Source: Nomia melanderi (taxonomy: Eukaryota; Arthropoda; Insecta; Hymenoptera; Halictidae). Taken from it: 64,000 bases of DNA. A program made the translations under genes and the position numbers. Within the stretch, counting starts at the first letter, position 1, and each line of letters begins with the position of its first letter. The stretch lies in contig NC_135010.1 in assembly GCF_051020985.1 (NCBI RefSeq), positions 7,066,001 through 7,130,000 of the forward strand, given 5' to 3'. The notes below the pieces were generated by a model that was given only the letters and a program-made list of their open reading frames with translations, was not told where the DNA came from and did no database searches. Of this stretch, positions 1 to 12,161 are shown in pieces.

Positions 1-790
1 TTTCGCCCGGGCTATCTATCCGCTCTCGCCCATCCCTCGATCGTCGTCTCCTTCGAATCCCGTTCCCGGCCCGGATCCGAGGCAAGACTCGCCGCGCCGT
101 TTACGAGGATCCACCCATACACCTACGCCTATGTACCCGGCCGGTTGCATATGTACAGGGGCCGCGATATCCAGCGGCGGTACATATGGAGAACCCGGGA
201 AGAGAGAAGTCCTGTGTGTACGTGCGAGAGGAAACTCGGCTGGCGTGCACGTGCGCCGAAACGTACGCGTGTGGGCGTGGGTGTCTACAGGCTCGCGGGT
301 CCCTGTGTGCGAGCGCATATCCCGGAATACGAGGAGCTCTAATCCCCTTTTAGAGACTCAGCTCATACCACGCATTGCGATATGCCTTTGACGGCCGCTC
401 CTGCGACGCTATTGGCTCCGCGTAATCTCGTGTAAGTTCGGTTGCCTAGCCGCAGGAGCCTCGGCCCGTTCACACGCGTGCACACCCGAGGAGACCCCGG
501 CCACCAGACAGTCTCTTCTTCGCCCTAGTGCCACCCAGAGCATCCCTCGATCGATGCGGCAGATGCCTGACGTACGGGTCGGCGCATGCCCCTCTTTAGA
601 ACTCAGTTTAGCTTCCGATGTTTCCTGGTAGAGAGCGCTCCCTTACGTTTCCCGCGGACGAACTACTTGGGTTGGAGGGTTGAGAAAATAAGGGTGGTTG
701 CGGGGCTGCGGCAGTTGCCTTATTTTGATGAGAAGACGCCGAATGGAATGTTGGTGGTTTTGGGGATTTTTCGAGCGGGCACGTGTGCTT
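1..790. other. GC-rich island 1 (cut by window start)
   Basis: CpG-rich DNA with no recognisable gene; overlapping short open frames on both strands contradict each other. The right flank (about 780-1050) is strongly G/T-rich: a hand count of 901-960 gives A12 C3 G15 T30. The left flank lies outside the window. Confidence 0.7.
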
Positions 791-2039
791 ACTGAGGAAC
801 TACCCTTTTGGAAGGGGGTAGTTTCTTTTAGAGGATAGTATTCCTTTTTGGGATTTGGAGTAGTGTGGAGGAATATTTGATTTTAGGTGTTTTTGAGTTT
901 GTTAAGTTATGGGTATCGTTGGGTTGGATTTTTTAAGTTTGTAATTTGATGTTACTTTACGTTTAAGGTTTGGATGATTTTGTGGTAGAATGCTGATGTT
1001 ATTGAGGAAATATTGCAGTATTAAGTTGGATTGTTTGGTGAATTATTGGGAAAATATTAGCAGAACTTACTTCGAAACTGAATCCTCCAGAAAATAAGTG
1101 GATATGTCTGTATTCCAATAAATTGTAACTACAAAGTTTTTCGTTTAATTTAATCTTTCAGAAATATTATATATCCATAGTTTCATGGTACGAATTTTCA
1201 AGTTTGTTAATTCAAATAATACACGTTTCAACCCTTTGAAAGTATTAATTAATATAATATGTGTTAATGTTTAATTACAGCAGAAACATAATGGAACTTT
1301 TTTGTATTTGCGCATGAAAATGTTCTGCTAAGTAAAATACACGACTAGCATGTTTACCAACGAAATTTTCTATGTTGGGCTGTTACATCCCCTGTACGTA
1401 GGCAACCCCATTACAGCCCTGCAGGTAACCTAGTTAAACTTCCTAAGCATGGAAAGATTAAACGTAATTTTAATTTTAAGATCGTTATTTCCACGTTAGA
1501 AAAATGTTGTTACTATTTTTGTATTAGGTATTTTTGTAATTTGAAGAAATATAGTAAAGAATAATTTTAAAAAATTTATTAAAGAAATACTTAATATTCT
1601 TCATGAAAATGTAATATGAAATATATTTAATAAATTGTACAAGTATATCATCGTAAGAAATTATAGTAACGAATTCATTTCTTCAGTATATTTTAGTACC
1701 TACAATAATATTTAATGTGTCTTAATTGGACGTCTAAAAAATGAAAACCCTTTCTCAGTATACCAGAAAACAGTTAACTATATTTTCCCAATACAAATTT
1801 ACAAAACTAAAAATTTACGAAGCGACTATAACTTAATAATAATTACATATAATTTTATTTTTATTATTTTGTCATATTTTTCGACTCATACATTTTCTTT
1901 CAACAAAAACTAAACGTAAAACAATCAAACACGAATTCTCTCCCAAACCCCTTGAAATTTCCCAAGATTCAATCCTAACCTCCAAACTACCTCTCAATTC
2001 CCATCAATCGTCCCAGAATATCCATTTTCGTCCTGAATT
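791..2039. other. AT-rich linker between islands 1 and 2
   Basis: No gene seen. The skew runs from G/T-rich at the left end to A/C-rich at the right end (about 1740-2040), with balanced AT-rich DNA between. About 1370-1450 is a short block of balanced composition with CCCTG and CCCATTACAG words that stands out from its surroundings and could be a conserved regulatory element. That is inference only. Confidence 0.5.
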
Positions 2040-2725
2040 ACCCAATATTCTCAAATCAGCGGGGTGCAATCGGTTGCCACGCGAAAGTCTCGAGTCATCC
2101 CGAAAACGATGACCCGAAAGACACGTGCGCGCCTCGAAAGATGTCGCTATCGCCACGCCCGGCTCGTCCATCCGGCAACGCGGGACCAACGTTATTTTCT
2201 TTTCTTTTTGGTACACGTGTTTGTCCTCGTGTGTACACGAAAAGCCGAGCTCGTGTTTCGCCTCGGTCCGTCCAGTTTTATCGTGTAATTGCCAGCTTTA
2301 CGTAAGGCTGTTTGTACATGTGTTATCATGAAATACGGCGGTGTTTGTACAATTGTTTGCTCCATCTCGCCGCGGCGACGCCACCTTCTGCGTGACCACG
2401 GACGCGCCGAATTACGGACGAACCGTTTTTTCGGCCTCGAATTAATTTATTGCCCGCGTAAGACGCGCGTCGACGCGTTCCTTCACGCGCGTAGATCGCG
2501 CGATCCCTGATCACCTGCCCGACGATCGCGCGTGATTCACGTATTTGATCGCGGTATTTGCGAGGTGGCAGTGCCGCCCGCCATCTCCCATCGGCCATGA
2601 CGCCGCACGGCTAGGTCCATATTGCCCGCGACAACCTCGAGACGGCCGAGATAACGAGATCTCAGCCGCACGGCTGATTATCGTGCGCCGTTGGCCCCTT
2701 ATTATGGCACTCGGTGTCGTGAAAA
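2040..2725. other. GC-rich island 2
   Basis: CpG-rich, with an A/C-rich left flank (from about 1900) and a G/T-rich right flank (2725-2870). Open frames on both strands overlap and none resembles a known protein. The linker to 3120 turns A/C-rich before island 3. Confidence 0.65.
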
Positions 2726-3119
2726 TTTTGTGGAAATTTTGTTTGATAGAGTGAAGATGTTCCGATACTGTGTTTGTTAGAATTTCTGTAGTTACTTGAT
2801 GTAGAGTTGGGTAGAAAAATGATTATTTTGAATGACGCTTGAAAGTTTCAGTTTCTGAAGTTCTTTAGTAGGTTAACAAACTTATTTATCCAATTCAAAG
2901 TTTGCAGTAACTGTCTTCCTTCACACTATCTAAAGTCTCTTGTTACATAAAATTAAAAACACTTCACAATGAGAAGAATCAGTATCGCGCATATTCCTCA
3001 CAAAAACTTCACCAAAATCATAAAGAGTACTCCACACTAGAGACTAATGAAATCAAGTAAAATATTCAAGTAAACCTCAATCACATTTACAGAACCAAAA
3101 AGAAATTTCAAATTTACAA

Positions 3120-3960
3120 TTCCCAGGCGCGCGTTTGAAACTAAATCTCATCGCGAGAACCCTGTAAATCCACGTCGCCGCAGCCCAGAGTACCAAATTA
3201 ATAGGAAAAATATCTTCAGGAATATTCTCGGGGAAGATCGAAACGCGGGAAGAATTCGCGAAGCTTCTTTAAACTCGGGTCGAGTTTAATATCAACTTTC
3301 CAGTTCCATGAAATTACGGAGATCTAGGGCGAATTCAGGGGCACGACCGGGAGTCGTTGAATGGGGAAAAAAAGAATCCGTGTCCTTTCGCGGCGCGTAA
3401 TCCCATAGGACCAGCGTTCGAACGGAAGAACGGTCACCGGCGAATGGAGAATCGTCCGAGCAATTTGCGATCATTCACGATCCCCGTCCGACCGCGAGAA
3501 ACGGATCCGCAGTTTGCTGGAGGCTCGGACGTGCCAGACCGTGTGACATAATCGCGTCGGGGGCTTTTTACTCGGCCGCGTTTCGCTGCGCCAGGACACG
3601 GATCCTCTTTCCCCGGAGAGAGGATGATATAACCGTCCCGTAAATACGGAAAACAAGCCCTCCGCACAAAAGGGATGACCCAGAAATTCGTTCGCGGGGA
3701 TACACGTCGGAGCGGATTCGAATCCGCTCCCGTCTACTCCTGAAAGAGTATCCGCGGCCGCGTCTTTTATCCGCGTTTGATTAAAGATTCTTTGTCAGCC
3801 GTTCGACGGTGCCACGGTGAAAGGAGCGAGCTTATGATTTTTCCACGGTTTCGGAATCGATGCCGATACGCCGGGTGGGAGGGCCATGCAAATGGAAGGA
3901 GCTGGTTTTGTTTTTTGACGGAAAATGGAGATCCTGGGGGTGTGCACGAGGTGGAGGGAT
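3120..3960. other. GC-rich island 3
   Basis: CpG-rich block containing a perfect 22-bp palindrome at 3709-3730. The left flank (2940-3120) is A/C-rich; the right flank (3960-4060) is G/T-rich with runs such as GGGTTTTGGGG. The following linker, 4060-4700, is AT-rich and I see nothing else in it. Confidence 0.65.
3709..3730. repeat. Perfect 22-bp palindrome
   Basis: GGAGCGGATTC is followed directly by its exact reverse complement GAATCCGCTCC, with no spacer. It could bind a dimeric factor or be chance; the centre TTCGAA also resembles a tRNA T-loop core, but no tRNA fold surrounds it. Confidence 0.55.
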
Positions 3961-4959
3961 AACTGGGGATTGTTCGAATGTTTTGGAAATTGATTTGGCA
4001 AAGGGTTTTGGGGATTGATAGTTTGGAAATGTGAAGAACGTATTGTAGAATAAGGAAGTTTGATGGGTTTATAGAGTTATAATGCTTTGACACCAGGAGT
4101 GTTGATTCTTATAGTAACGTGTGGTATTTGTATTTATATTTTTTCTATGGAATTGTTTTGATTAAAATTGTAAGAATTATAAGTAGTAAAATGCATTTAC
4201 ATTTTTATAATAGTAGACTGAGTCATACAAATTAATTTGTGTTGTTTTCGTCAAATGAAACTGCAGTTTATATGTATAGCAATATAATTTGTTGATTTCA
4301 ACTTCTTAATTTGTAGGATATACAAAGAGACTCTATAGACTCTGGGTGTCTTTCTTGTTATCAGCTGATTATTACTTCCACCATTGTGACTTTGTCGTGC
4401 ACTCCAATTCATTCTCTCGTATTGTTGTATACGGCCAATGGCACCATGTGCTATGAATTTTATGGAAATAAGATCTTTTAAAAATTTCATTAAGTCGTGC
4501 CATTATATGTCTTCTGGACAAAAAATTGTAAATAATCGTATAAAGCAGATTTATTATACAATATGAGTGGGTGTTTACAAGAACTGTTTAATTATTTTAC
4601 AAAAACTAACGTGTGTATTAAAGTAAGTACAATATTAAAGTATATTATCTTTTATCATTATAGAAACAACAAATAACATAACGGAACCCACTGATCAACG
4701 TAACTCTGTACCAAAAGACTCTCAATTTCCAAAAATATCGGAACTCCATCAAAAGAACTCAAAAACAGCACCTCATTCAACCAACAAACACTCCAAAAAC
4801 CTCAAACAAAAAGGCACAAATTAACAGGAAAACTTGTCCATACATCAGTCTCAATTCCCCCCCAGAAAAACTCAACTCCACCAACAGAACTCAGAAACAG
4901 CGCGCCATTCACCCATCGACCCAAAAAATATTCCAAAAACCCGCTTCAAATAAAAAGGC

Positions 4960-5650
4960 TCAAATTAACAGGAAACCTGTCCATACATCAGTCCTCTAAG
5001 TACCACCAGCCTGTCCCAAGGCAGAAAAAAGAGGACGTTCCATATACACGTATCACGGGACCCAATAACACAGGAAAAAATCGCTGGCACAAAGGGATAC
5101 ATGTCCAGAGTCGATCTATATAGAAGGGCGTAGCGAAGTTCGGTGCGTCGGGCGAGCGGGGGTACGCGGCTAAATCCGTGAGCGTGAATCGAAGGGAGGT
5201 AGAAGAGTGGGAAGACGAGGAATCGGATGAAGAAGGAGCAGGTCAGATGCATCTCGCATGGACGCAGGTCCTTTCGGGCTTATTCGTCCACGGAAGAAGA
5301 ATGGACCCCCGAATCCTTTTGCCCGGTAATTCTGGATGGGGCCAGCTGCAAAAACCAGCGCGCGCGTCCCCCGTCGTGATCGTCGCCATACACACGTCCT
5401 TAACCCTCGGGAAAAGGATACGATGAAGGACCGTTCCGTCAGGGGGGACAAAATCTTTTTTTTATATCTTAGATCCTGGCCGATCAGTTTTTTCTCTTCT
5501 TCCCTCCCCAGCTCCTCGCCAACCCTTTTTCCGCCGCTCGCATCCGTCAAGGAGCGTTCGACCCCTTTTTCGCGCAACTGTCGCGTTCCTTCGCCTCCCC
5601 TCGCTCACCCGTAAACGGCCGAGATGCCGCGCACCTTGATCCTGCGAGTT
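4960..5650. other. GC-rich island 4
   Basis: The left flank is extreme: 4741-4800 counts A30 C20 G3 T7. The right flank, 5701-5760, counts A12 C6 G25 T17. Inside is a T/C-rich stretch (5455-5560) and CpG-rich sequence. The long minus-strand open frame here shows no domain. The linker to 6270 is AT-rich with nothing recognisable. Confidence 0.65.
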
Positions 5651-6269
5651 GTACCGCGCGATTTTAGGAATGTTCGTTTAATACATTGATAATGTTAGTG
5701 AGATGTTCGAGGAATCTGGTTCGCGAAGGGGTGCTTGATGGGTGTTGACTAGTAGAGTGGCGTGGTTTGTGGGATCTATGGATTTAGGGTTAATTGGGGA
5801 ATTGGAAATTGAAGAAAGTTCGTTTGACTGGTGGACGGGTTCGGCGAATTGGAAACGATGTAACTGGGTTACGTATTATTGAATCTTCTATTTCATCTGG
5901 TCGTATTTAATCTTTGAAGACGCGGCTTTGGGGTTAATGGCATGGAGGATTGTTTTATGAAACGGTTCTTTAATCAGGTTTTTATCTGGACTGTTATATT
6001 TTGAGAAGCTCGAAGTAATTTAGACAAGAAAGTAACGAGCCTGTTCATTTTATAAATCGATTCAGTGAGACATCTAATTAAGAAATGTTCAAATTATAAT
6101 CAGACTTTCCAAGAGAAAATTCTATTTAAAAGTGAAACTTATGAATTTTGCAGACACCTTCAGAAGAAATGAAAAGAAAGCTAATATCGATTAAACCTTT
6201 AACATCTCATAGGAAAAAAGAATAAGCTTCGAAAAAATTGCTAAGTTTCGAATGAAATGAAACCAGGTA

Positions 6270-6735
6270 GTTAAAAATGCGCACGATGCGCAGGCGTGAG
6301 TCTTTAGTGCTCCCCTTTCAGAAGACGAATCTTCTTCCAAAGATCTCGGCCATCGACGCGTTGTCCTCTCGACACCCGGCGCTTTCTCGATGGTTGTTTA
6401 ATATTTTTTTTCCTCGTTCTTTTTTTATATATATTTTCTTGTCGTTCTTTCTTGACGACACCGAGAGGACAAAGGGCTTTCCGCGGGATGTTCTCCTTTG
6501 GCTGGTCGTTAGAGGGCTAAGTAGCGCGACGGATAGAGAGACGAGTATCCTTTTCAGAGCACTCGAAAAACTGATTGAAGCTCCTGCGGATCTTTGAGCC
6601 CGCGAATCTTTGGCCGGCGAGGCGACTGATGCCCGCGTCGCGGGGAAATTAAAAGGAACGCCGGGTCTAATGAACACCAGACAAACGTGGCGGCGTCTTG
6701 TGATGCTTCCGCCAGGCTCCGAGGTACTAACAAAC
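6270..6735. other. GC-rich island 5
   Basis: Moderately GC-rich with a T-rich insert at 6395-6440. The left flank is A-rich and the right flank mildly T/G-rich. No coding signal. The AT-rich linker 6735-7200 turns A/C-rich near its right end. Confidence 0.5.
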
Positions 6736-7199
6736 AATTTGGGACACTGAACACTTGATTCTCTTGTCTTCCTTTGAAAAAAGATGTGAGTTCATTGAAG
6801 ACGTTATTGGAATTTTATTATTATCCGAAACCTTGCGTAGACTATGTTTATTGCTAAATGTTTTTATTACAGATGGAACATATTCAATTTACCAATGACA
6901 AGAAACATTTTAAAATTTCTTGAAACCATAAGAAAGTTTTAATCCTTCGTAATCTCTTAACCTTTAAACGAAGAAATTGTTAATGCCCTAGGGTTCAATC
7001 AATATATAAACTAGTATTCAACAAAGAAATATAAACTCACGAGAAAGGTGGATTAAATGAATAAATAAATGATTAAAAAGCAATTATCATTCCTTCGCAG
7101 AAATAAAAATATTATCTTATTATCTAGATCACTGAAATATCATTCCACAAATTTTCCACCAATTTACATTCGAATTAAAGTTACCAGCAAAGCTACTCC

Positions 7200-7650
7200 A
7201 GTTCAGAGTGTTCGTGACTCCTTGACTTGATCGGAACACCAGAAAAGCAGTGTTTTGCCCGAAATAAGCATACCCCCATGAAACAAGATTCCATGGGAGG
7301 ACCGATGGCTATTTAGAAGCTCGCCGGTTCAAGGTGAACCGGGAACAGGTGTAGCAGCCCGCAAAGGGTAACTTTGGTCGGATATCGTGACTACTGGTCA
7401 GTTTGTTCAATAGTTGGTGCCAGCCAGCACGGATGGCCATATACCCGGTACGCCTTAGAGGGGGCCTTGGTACCGAGCTGTACCAAGAGGGCCACCGGTC
7501 AATACCTTCAGACCTTCGGAACACCGCGAAAAACGTAAGCAGAATACCAGCCAGCCCCGTCCTGGACGAAACCGTGTCGCGCATGGTACCGATAGTGGAC
7601 TGGATAGCATGCGACCGCGAATCATTCGAACTTACCGCCCTTTATCCCTT
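7200..7650. other. GC-moderate island 6 with two hairpins
   Basis: Balanced composition, less CpG-rich than the other islands. It contains two perfect short hairpins: 7324-7342 (8-bp stem CCGGTTCA/TGAACCGG, 3-nt loop) and 7467-7486 (7-bp stem TTGGTAC/GTACCAA, 6-nt loop). The left flank is A/C-rich. It could be a structured RNA or a conserved element, but nothing matches a known family. Confidence 0.4.
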
Positions 7651-8255
7651 TGCGCTCGATTAATTTTCAATATTGTTGGGTGTGAATTTCTATTTATTTC
7701 TAGGGGAATGTTTCAACGTTTTATATTTATTCGATTTATTGTTATTATGGTAAGGTTCAATTTTTATAATTTTTTAAAGTGTGGTACTCGTGGCGCTTAA
7801 CCTGTTAATCAATTTTAACCCTTTGTGTTCGATTTATTTTCAGTGTTGTTGGGTGTGAATTTGTATTTACTTCTAGGGGAATGAATTGAAGTAATTTATA
7901 GCCGTAGAATTCAACGTTTTATATTCATTCGATTTATTGTTATTATGGTAAGGTTCAATTTTTATAATTTTTTAAAGTGTGGTACTCGTGGCGCTTAACC
8001 TGTTAATCAATTTTAACCCTTTGTGTTCAATTTATTTTCAGTGTTGTTAGGTGTGGACTTGTATTTATTTCTAGGGGAATGAATTGAAGTAATTTACAGC
8101 GGTAGAATTCAACATTTTATATTCATTCGATTTATTGTTATTATAATAAGATTCAATTCTTATAATCTTTTAAAACAATTTCCAACATGACGTACGTGTT
8201 TTAGAATGAATTAGTGTTGTCACCTACACTATGACATACGAGTGCAAAGGGTTAA
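7641..8255 (+). mobile_element. Chimeric A/B MITE in three tandem copies
   Basis: Three head-to-tail units begin near 7641, 7815 and 8013; units 2 and 3 are 198 bp apart. Unit 1 lacks about 26 bp after GGGGAATG. Each unit opens with a family-A terminus (TTAACCCTTTGTGTTC type). Units 1 and 2 close with CTCGTGGCGCTTAACCTG followed by TTAA, which closely resembles the right end of family-B copy 18831-19053. Unit 3 instead closes with the family-A terminus GAGTGCAAAGGGTTAA, making 8013-8255 (243 bp) the size of a full A element. Confidence 0.7.
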
Positions 8256-8651
8256 CACATTGACGCTATAGTGTACGTTTTTGTCTATTTAACGACGACA
8301 TTATTATGACTTTTGAAATTACTGAAATTATCAATAAGTAAATTAATCCCTTGAGTGGAAACGATGAGTCGGTGCTCTTAGTAAGAAATTGGACTTCGCA
8401 AATTATTTTATAATTATGCTGTATCATCAGTAGAATAATTTTACTTTAATGAATAAGTTTAATTGGAACTGAAGTATTTCAACTTTTTTATAATAGTTGT
8501 GTCCACAGTTTTGCGATTTTTGGACTTGTAGGTATTTCAGAAGTGTATGAGTAAATTAGTTTCATTTTTTAGTATTATATGCCAGTTTTAATTGAGATAG
8601 TTATAGACACGCGACGCAGTCAGTAATTAAATGCCAATGTAAAAGGGTTAA
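8252..8651. mobile_element. Possible TTAA-flanked element abutting the A/B array
   Basis: It shares its left TTAA with the preceding array and starts TTAACACATTGACGC. The right end, ATGCCAATGTAAAAGGG followed by TTAA at 8648-8651, is only loosely its inverted repeat. No coding capacity. Confidence 0.35.
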
Positions 8652-9000
8652 TCAAATGTGGATCGTCTTTATATATTATCAATTTGAAGCTATGCATTTT
8701 ATAGGATTGTACAGTTTGAATAGTATGATAATTAAATTAAATGTGCTGACCCACTTTATAGAGGTAGCTTTTAGGTTTAATAACTACCCTTGTTACATGA
8801 AATAAGCCGTCATATTTTTCATATTTTATTATCATTCGATAGTGAATCATTTCGTATAAAGATTCTGTAGAAAAAGTTAATTTAAAAAATGGAAGTTATA
8901 AAGAAAATTTCATAAAAAGTATCCAACTAGTTGTTCGAACGTTCCTAATTTGGTGAAGAAATCTATCGTTGTGAAAACCAGCGAGTTCCCCATCTCTAGC
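8652..9000. other. AT-rich linker
   Basis: AT-rich, no gene, no repeat copy recognised. Confidence 0.5.
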
Positions 9001-9190
9001 CCTCGATAAGTAATTATTCTAATTACTTCCGGCCGGAATAATTATAACAAACCAGCCACGAAACGTCAATTAAGCGTCTATCATCCGTTCACTGTTCATG
9101 ATACCATAAATCACTGTTTCCTAGGTCCGTGCCAGAATTGTTTCATCCAGGGGGTTGCAATTGAAATTACTTCGTCACTGCTAATTTCTT
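9000..9190. promoter_or_regulatory. Candidate homeodomain-site cluster
   Basis: AAGTAATTA (9008-9016) and its exact reverse complement TAATTACTT (9020-9028) are separated by TTC. Another ATAATTATAA follows, as do CCATAAATCA and GCAATTGAAATTACTT. TAATTA is the classical homeodomain core and paired inverted cores are bound by dimers. The block also has more balanced composition than the surrounding AT-rich DNA. Function is inferred. Confidence 0.3.
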
Positions 9191-9739
9191 AAGCATATCG
9201 CGAACTAGAAAAAGTTCTACCTCTTAATTTTTATTCGTTAGAAACCAATAAACTTCACTGCACAAAATATGCTTCTTACTGTTACACGAATCATTCGGAA
9301 AACTTCAAAGTCATGTGATAAATCTACATCGTTCTAGATCCATATACTGCTCACATTTTAATCTTCCAATTTTATCCAATTTTAATTAAAACTCTTAATC
9401 ACTCCCATTTCTAATTCTCTCACTGATCTTTACAATCGGTTATGTATCATTTAATAAAATCATATTTCTATAAACAAATTGTTCAAGTTTATAAAGATCT
9501 GAAAAGGGCACTTATTACTAAATTAGTCATATCTCCATTATAAACGATTCAACAGAAGTCAACGAAGTAACAAAAATTAAGTACCTAATACTGATAAAGT
9601 TACCATATTAATTCCGTTTCATTAAAGTACAGAACTGAAATAAACTCCTATTTGTTCCAGACTCAAAAACGAATCTACCTAAGAATAATTCGAATATCCA
9701 CAGTTTACTTAGTACAATCCTTCTGAACGTCAATTTGTG

Positions 9740-10240
9740 TTTGAAAATAAGTTCCCCGGCCCGTCGTATCGTCCAAGACGAGATTTCGTCTTCATATTTC
9801 TTCTACTTCACCCTTGAAAGCCACCCCAGCCGGCACTGTGGAAAGCGTGGGCAGAGAAACGTGACTTTCCAGCTTTCGACTGTACTAATTACCCTCGACC
9901 GGGGAATAATGAATTGTTTCCAGGCCCCAGGCAATAAATATCGTTCCTACGTGCGAAAACGGTATTACACGCGGGACGGTTCGCGTGTGTGCGTGCGTGT
10001 CGATGGGCCGATATACACGCGTATATAACGATGCAGCTTTCTATCGGCTCGCAAACGGCCCGCTTATTATCGAAGATCGGACTCGCGTGCGATACAACCG
10101 AGCACGTGTGCGCACGTAAGGATGATAACGGTTGTCCCGGTCGTAGCTTTTATACACTTACGTATGCACAACACATTTATGGCGGCTTCAATCGATGCAG
10201 CGAAATTTGGACCAGCATCGGAGTATTATAATTAGATCGT
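9740..10240. other. GC-rich island 7
   Basis: CpG-rich, with CGCGTGTGTGCGTGCGTGT purine/pyrimidine alternation near 9983. The left flank (9530-9735) is A/C-rich; the right flank (10270-10390) is G-rich with T/A. No coding signal. The preceding linker 9190-9740 is AT-rich with nothing else seen. Confidence 0.6.
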
Positions 10241-10829
10241 GCATCTTTATGCGAAGTCAACATTTTCTGCAGCGCCTCGGAGAAACTGGAGTTAAAGGGG
10301 AGTTTATTTATTCTTTTAAAAACTTTGAGGAGCAGGTGAAGTAATGATTGTAGGATGGTAATGATAATATTAGTAATAAGCAATCATTGAATGTAGAAAG
10401 TGATGTAATTAACATTTTTTAAATTACGTGCGATGAAAGAAAATTACTTACTTCTTTTAATCAGATGGCAAATTTGATTTGACTTAATATATCCATAGTT
10501 TCATTTAGTTGAATGAAATGGTAACTTTAAAAATTTTCTAAAATTTCAGAGAAATTTCACGTATTCTTCTTTCTCTAATTAAAAAGACATAATATTTACC
10601 GATCTCCACGTTTCTAAACAGAAACAACCGCTCAACTCCATTCCTCAAAACACGATCGTCATTCCAAACGTTCGTTACATCACTAGAATATTAACCTTTC
10701 ACACTCGAAATGTCAATTATCCCAACACACTTCGAACAATAAAAATACCCAACGAGATTCCTTGGAAAAATCCAATTCTAATACCTCTTGCACAATAAAC
10801 AATCAATCCCGAGCTCCCATAAATCCCAA

Positions 10830-11508
10830 AATTACGCCCGTAATTACAGACCGGTTGCGGGAAAACGCAGAAATAATTGCCTAGTCGAAAACATTGGGAT
10901 CGGTAAATCACCTATCGCTGCATCTAATAAAACCGTCGGGGATCAGAAACGCCTCGCGACGCGGAATCGAGCGAAACCGATCCGAGCGGGGAGCTGCCGA
11001 ACACAATGGTAGGCCGGAATAAAAGGCGGCCGCGGATCCACACCAATTCCCCTGGTCCCGGCCAGTCATCGAACGAAACAGAAGGAGACGTGGGCGCGAA
11101 CAATTTCACCGTGGAGCTAACGGTCCGACGTAACATCTCCTTCGTCGCCGCTAGGATTTAGCACCTTGAACACGCTTCTGTCTCTTTCACGCCTACGGGG
11201 ACCCCGGGCAGATGAGTCAGAACGAATGGGCGGATTTCGCCTCGCAGGCAACACGACGCGCCGGGGGTAGCGCACTCGATAAGGAAACCGTGGCGGGGGA
11301 CACGGGGGAGGGTCTTCGGGGATGTTAGGATTTTCCACTCGTAGACGAGGAGCCGCGGCTCTCCCCCTAACCAGGAACAGAAATAGCAACCGGGCAACTC
11401 GAGGTCCCGACCTCTACGAAACTTTTGGCCGTGAGATGTTTTACATCGGATGATCGTTGCCTGAGAAATCTTGTGCTCTCGGACCTTTCGGAAATGCTCG
11501 TCGTTTCT
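10830..11508. other. GC-rich island 8
   Basis: CpG-rich. The left flank (10620-10830) is almost G-free and A/C-rich, and contains a solitary family-A-like end (TTAACCTTTCACACTC) at 10689. The right side runs straight into a family-A element. Overlapping open frames on the minus strand have no recognisable domain. Confidence 0.6.
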
Positions 11509-11741
11509 ACTTGAGAGATGACTCTCACTCACCACTCGATTTCATACAGTAAAACTATAATTTGATGTTTAATATTATACTTCGTATAATGCATCAATTT
11601 CAGAAATATCGAAATAAAATATCTTTGTTCCTCAATGTGTGTGTGATTTCTCGTCGAGTTAGTTTCACGAAATATTGTCTTCGTCTTATTAGAAAGTGTT
11701 AAAATATTTCTAGTGAAAAACTACCGAGTGCGAAGTGTTAA
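11509..11741 (+). mobile_element. Family-A MITE, 5' end truncated
   Basis: Matches the full copy at 38219-38462 from CTTGAGAGATGACTCTCACTC to the right end CCGAGTGCGAAGTG followed by TTAA (11738-11741). The left TTAACCCTTTGC is missing. Non-coding. Confidence 0.7.
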
Positions 11742-11834
11742 CTCTTTGCGCTGGAACCTGTTTTGATTTGACATTTGAACTAGCGGACAGGTCAAAATGA
11801 CCATTCCTGATGACTTTTCTGTGGAGTTAGTTAA
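11738..11834 (-). mobile_element. Family-C fragment between A and H copies
   Basis: It opens with TTAACTCTTTGCGCTGG, sharing the TTAA of the preceding A copy. It contains GGTCAAAATGACCATTCCTG, which matches the inverted 3' end of family C (AATGGGTCATTTTGACCC). Confidence 0.45.
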
Positions 11835-12160
11835 TTCTCTAAGGGTGTTTTGTTAATTCTGTTCGATTGAAGTGTCCGTTTTGAATAAGTTGGAAGGATT
11901 GATGGAGGTTGATGGTATTGTTTTGTAAAGAATTTTCTCTTTTGTCGTTTGCTGAGCTCTTGTCCTGTGATTTGATTTCCACTTGCGCTGAATAGGGATA
12001 TTTTATTGTAGTTCTTTAGAAGAGACAAACTCTGCACTTATTCCATGTTTAGGTTTACTTAGAAGCATTGCAATTAACAATCAAAAAATAATATTCGATT
12101 CGGATTTGAAAGAATTAAGTGATATTTATATTTTGTAAATTCTATTTGAAAAACGCTAAA
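11831..12160 (+). repeat. Interspersed repeat H, copy 1
   Basis: Homologous over its length to 20892-21227 (+) and 26880-27415 (-). Shared landmarks are CTAAGGGTGTTTTGTTAATT, TTGGAAGGATTGATGG, a GATATTTTATTG block and GGATTTGAAAGAATTAAG. No open frame is conserved between copies, so it looks non-coding. Confidence 0.7.
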
Positions 12161-12161
12161 A

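Noticed and set aside
41..75. TTCGAATCC resembling a tRNA T-loop
   Set aside because: No matching D-arm, anticodon stem or acceptor stem can be folded around it.
7461..7490. CTTGGTACCGAGCT resembling a cloning-vector polylinker
   Set aside because: Match stops after 14 bases and continues as genomic hairpin sequence; vector contamination is unlikely.
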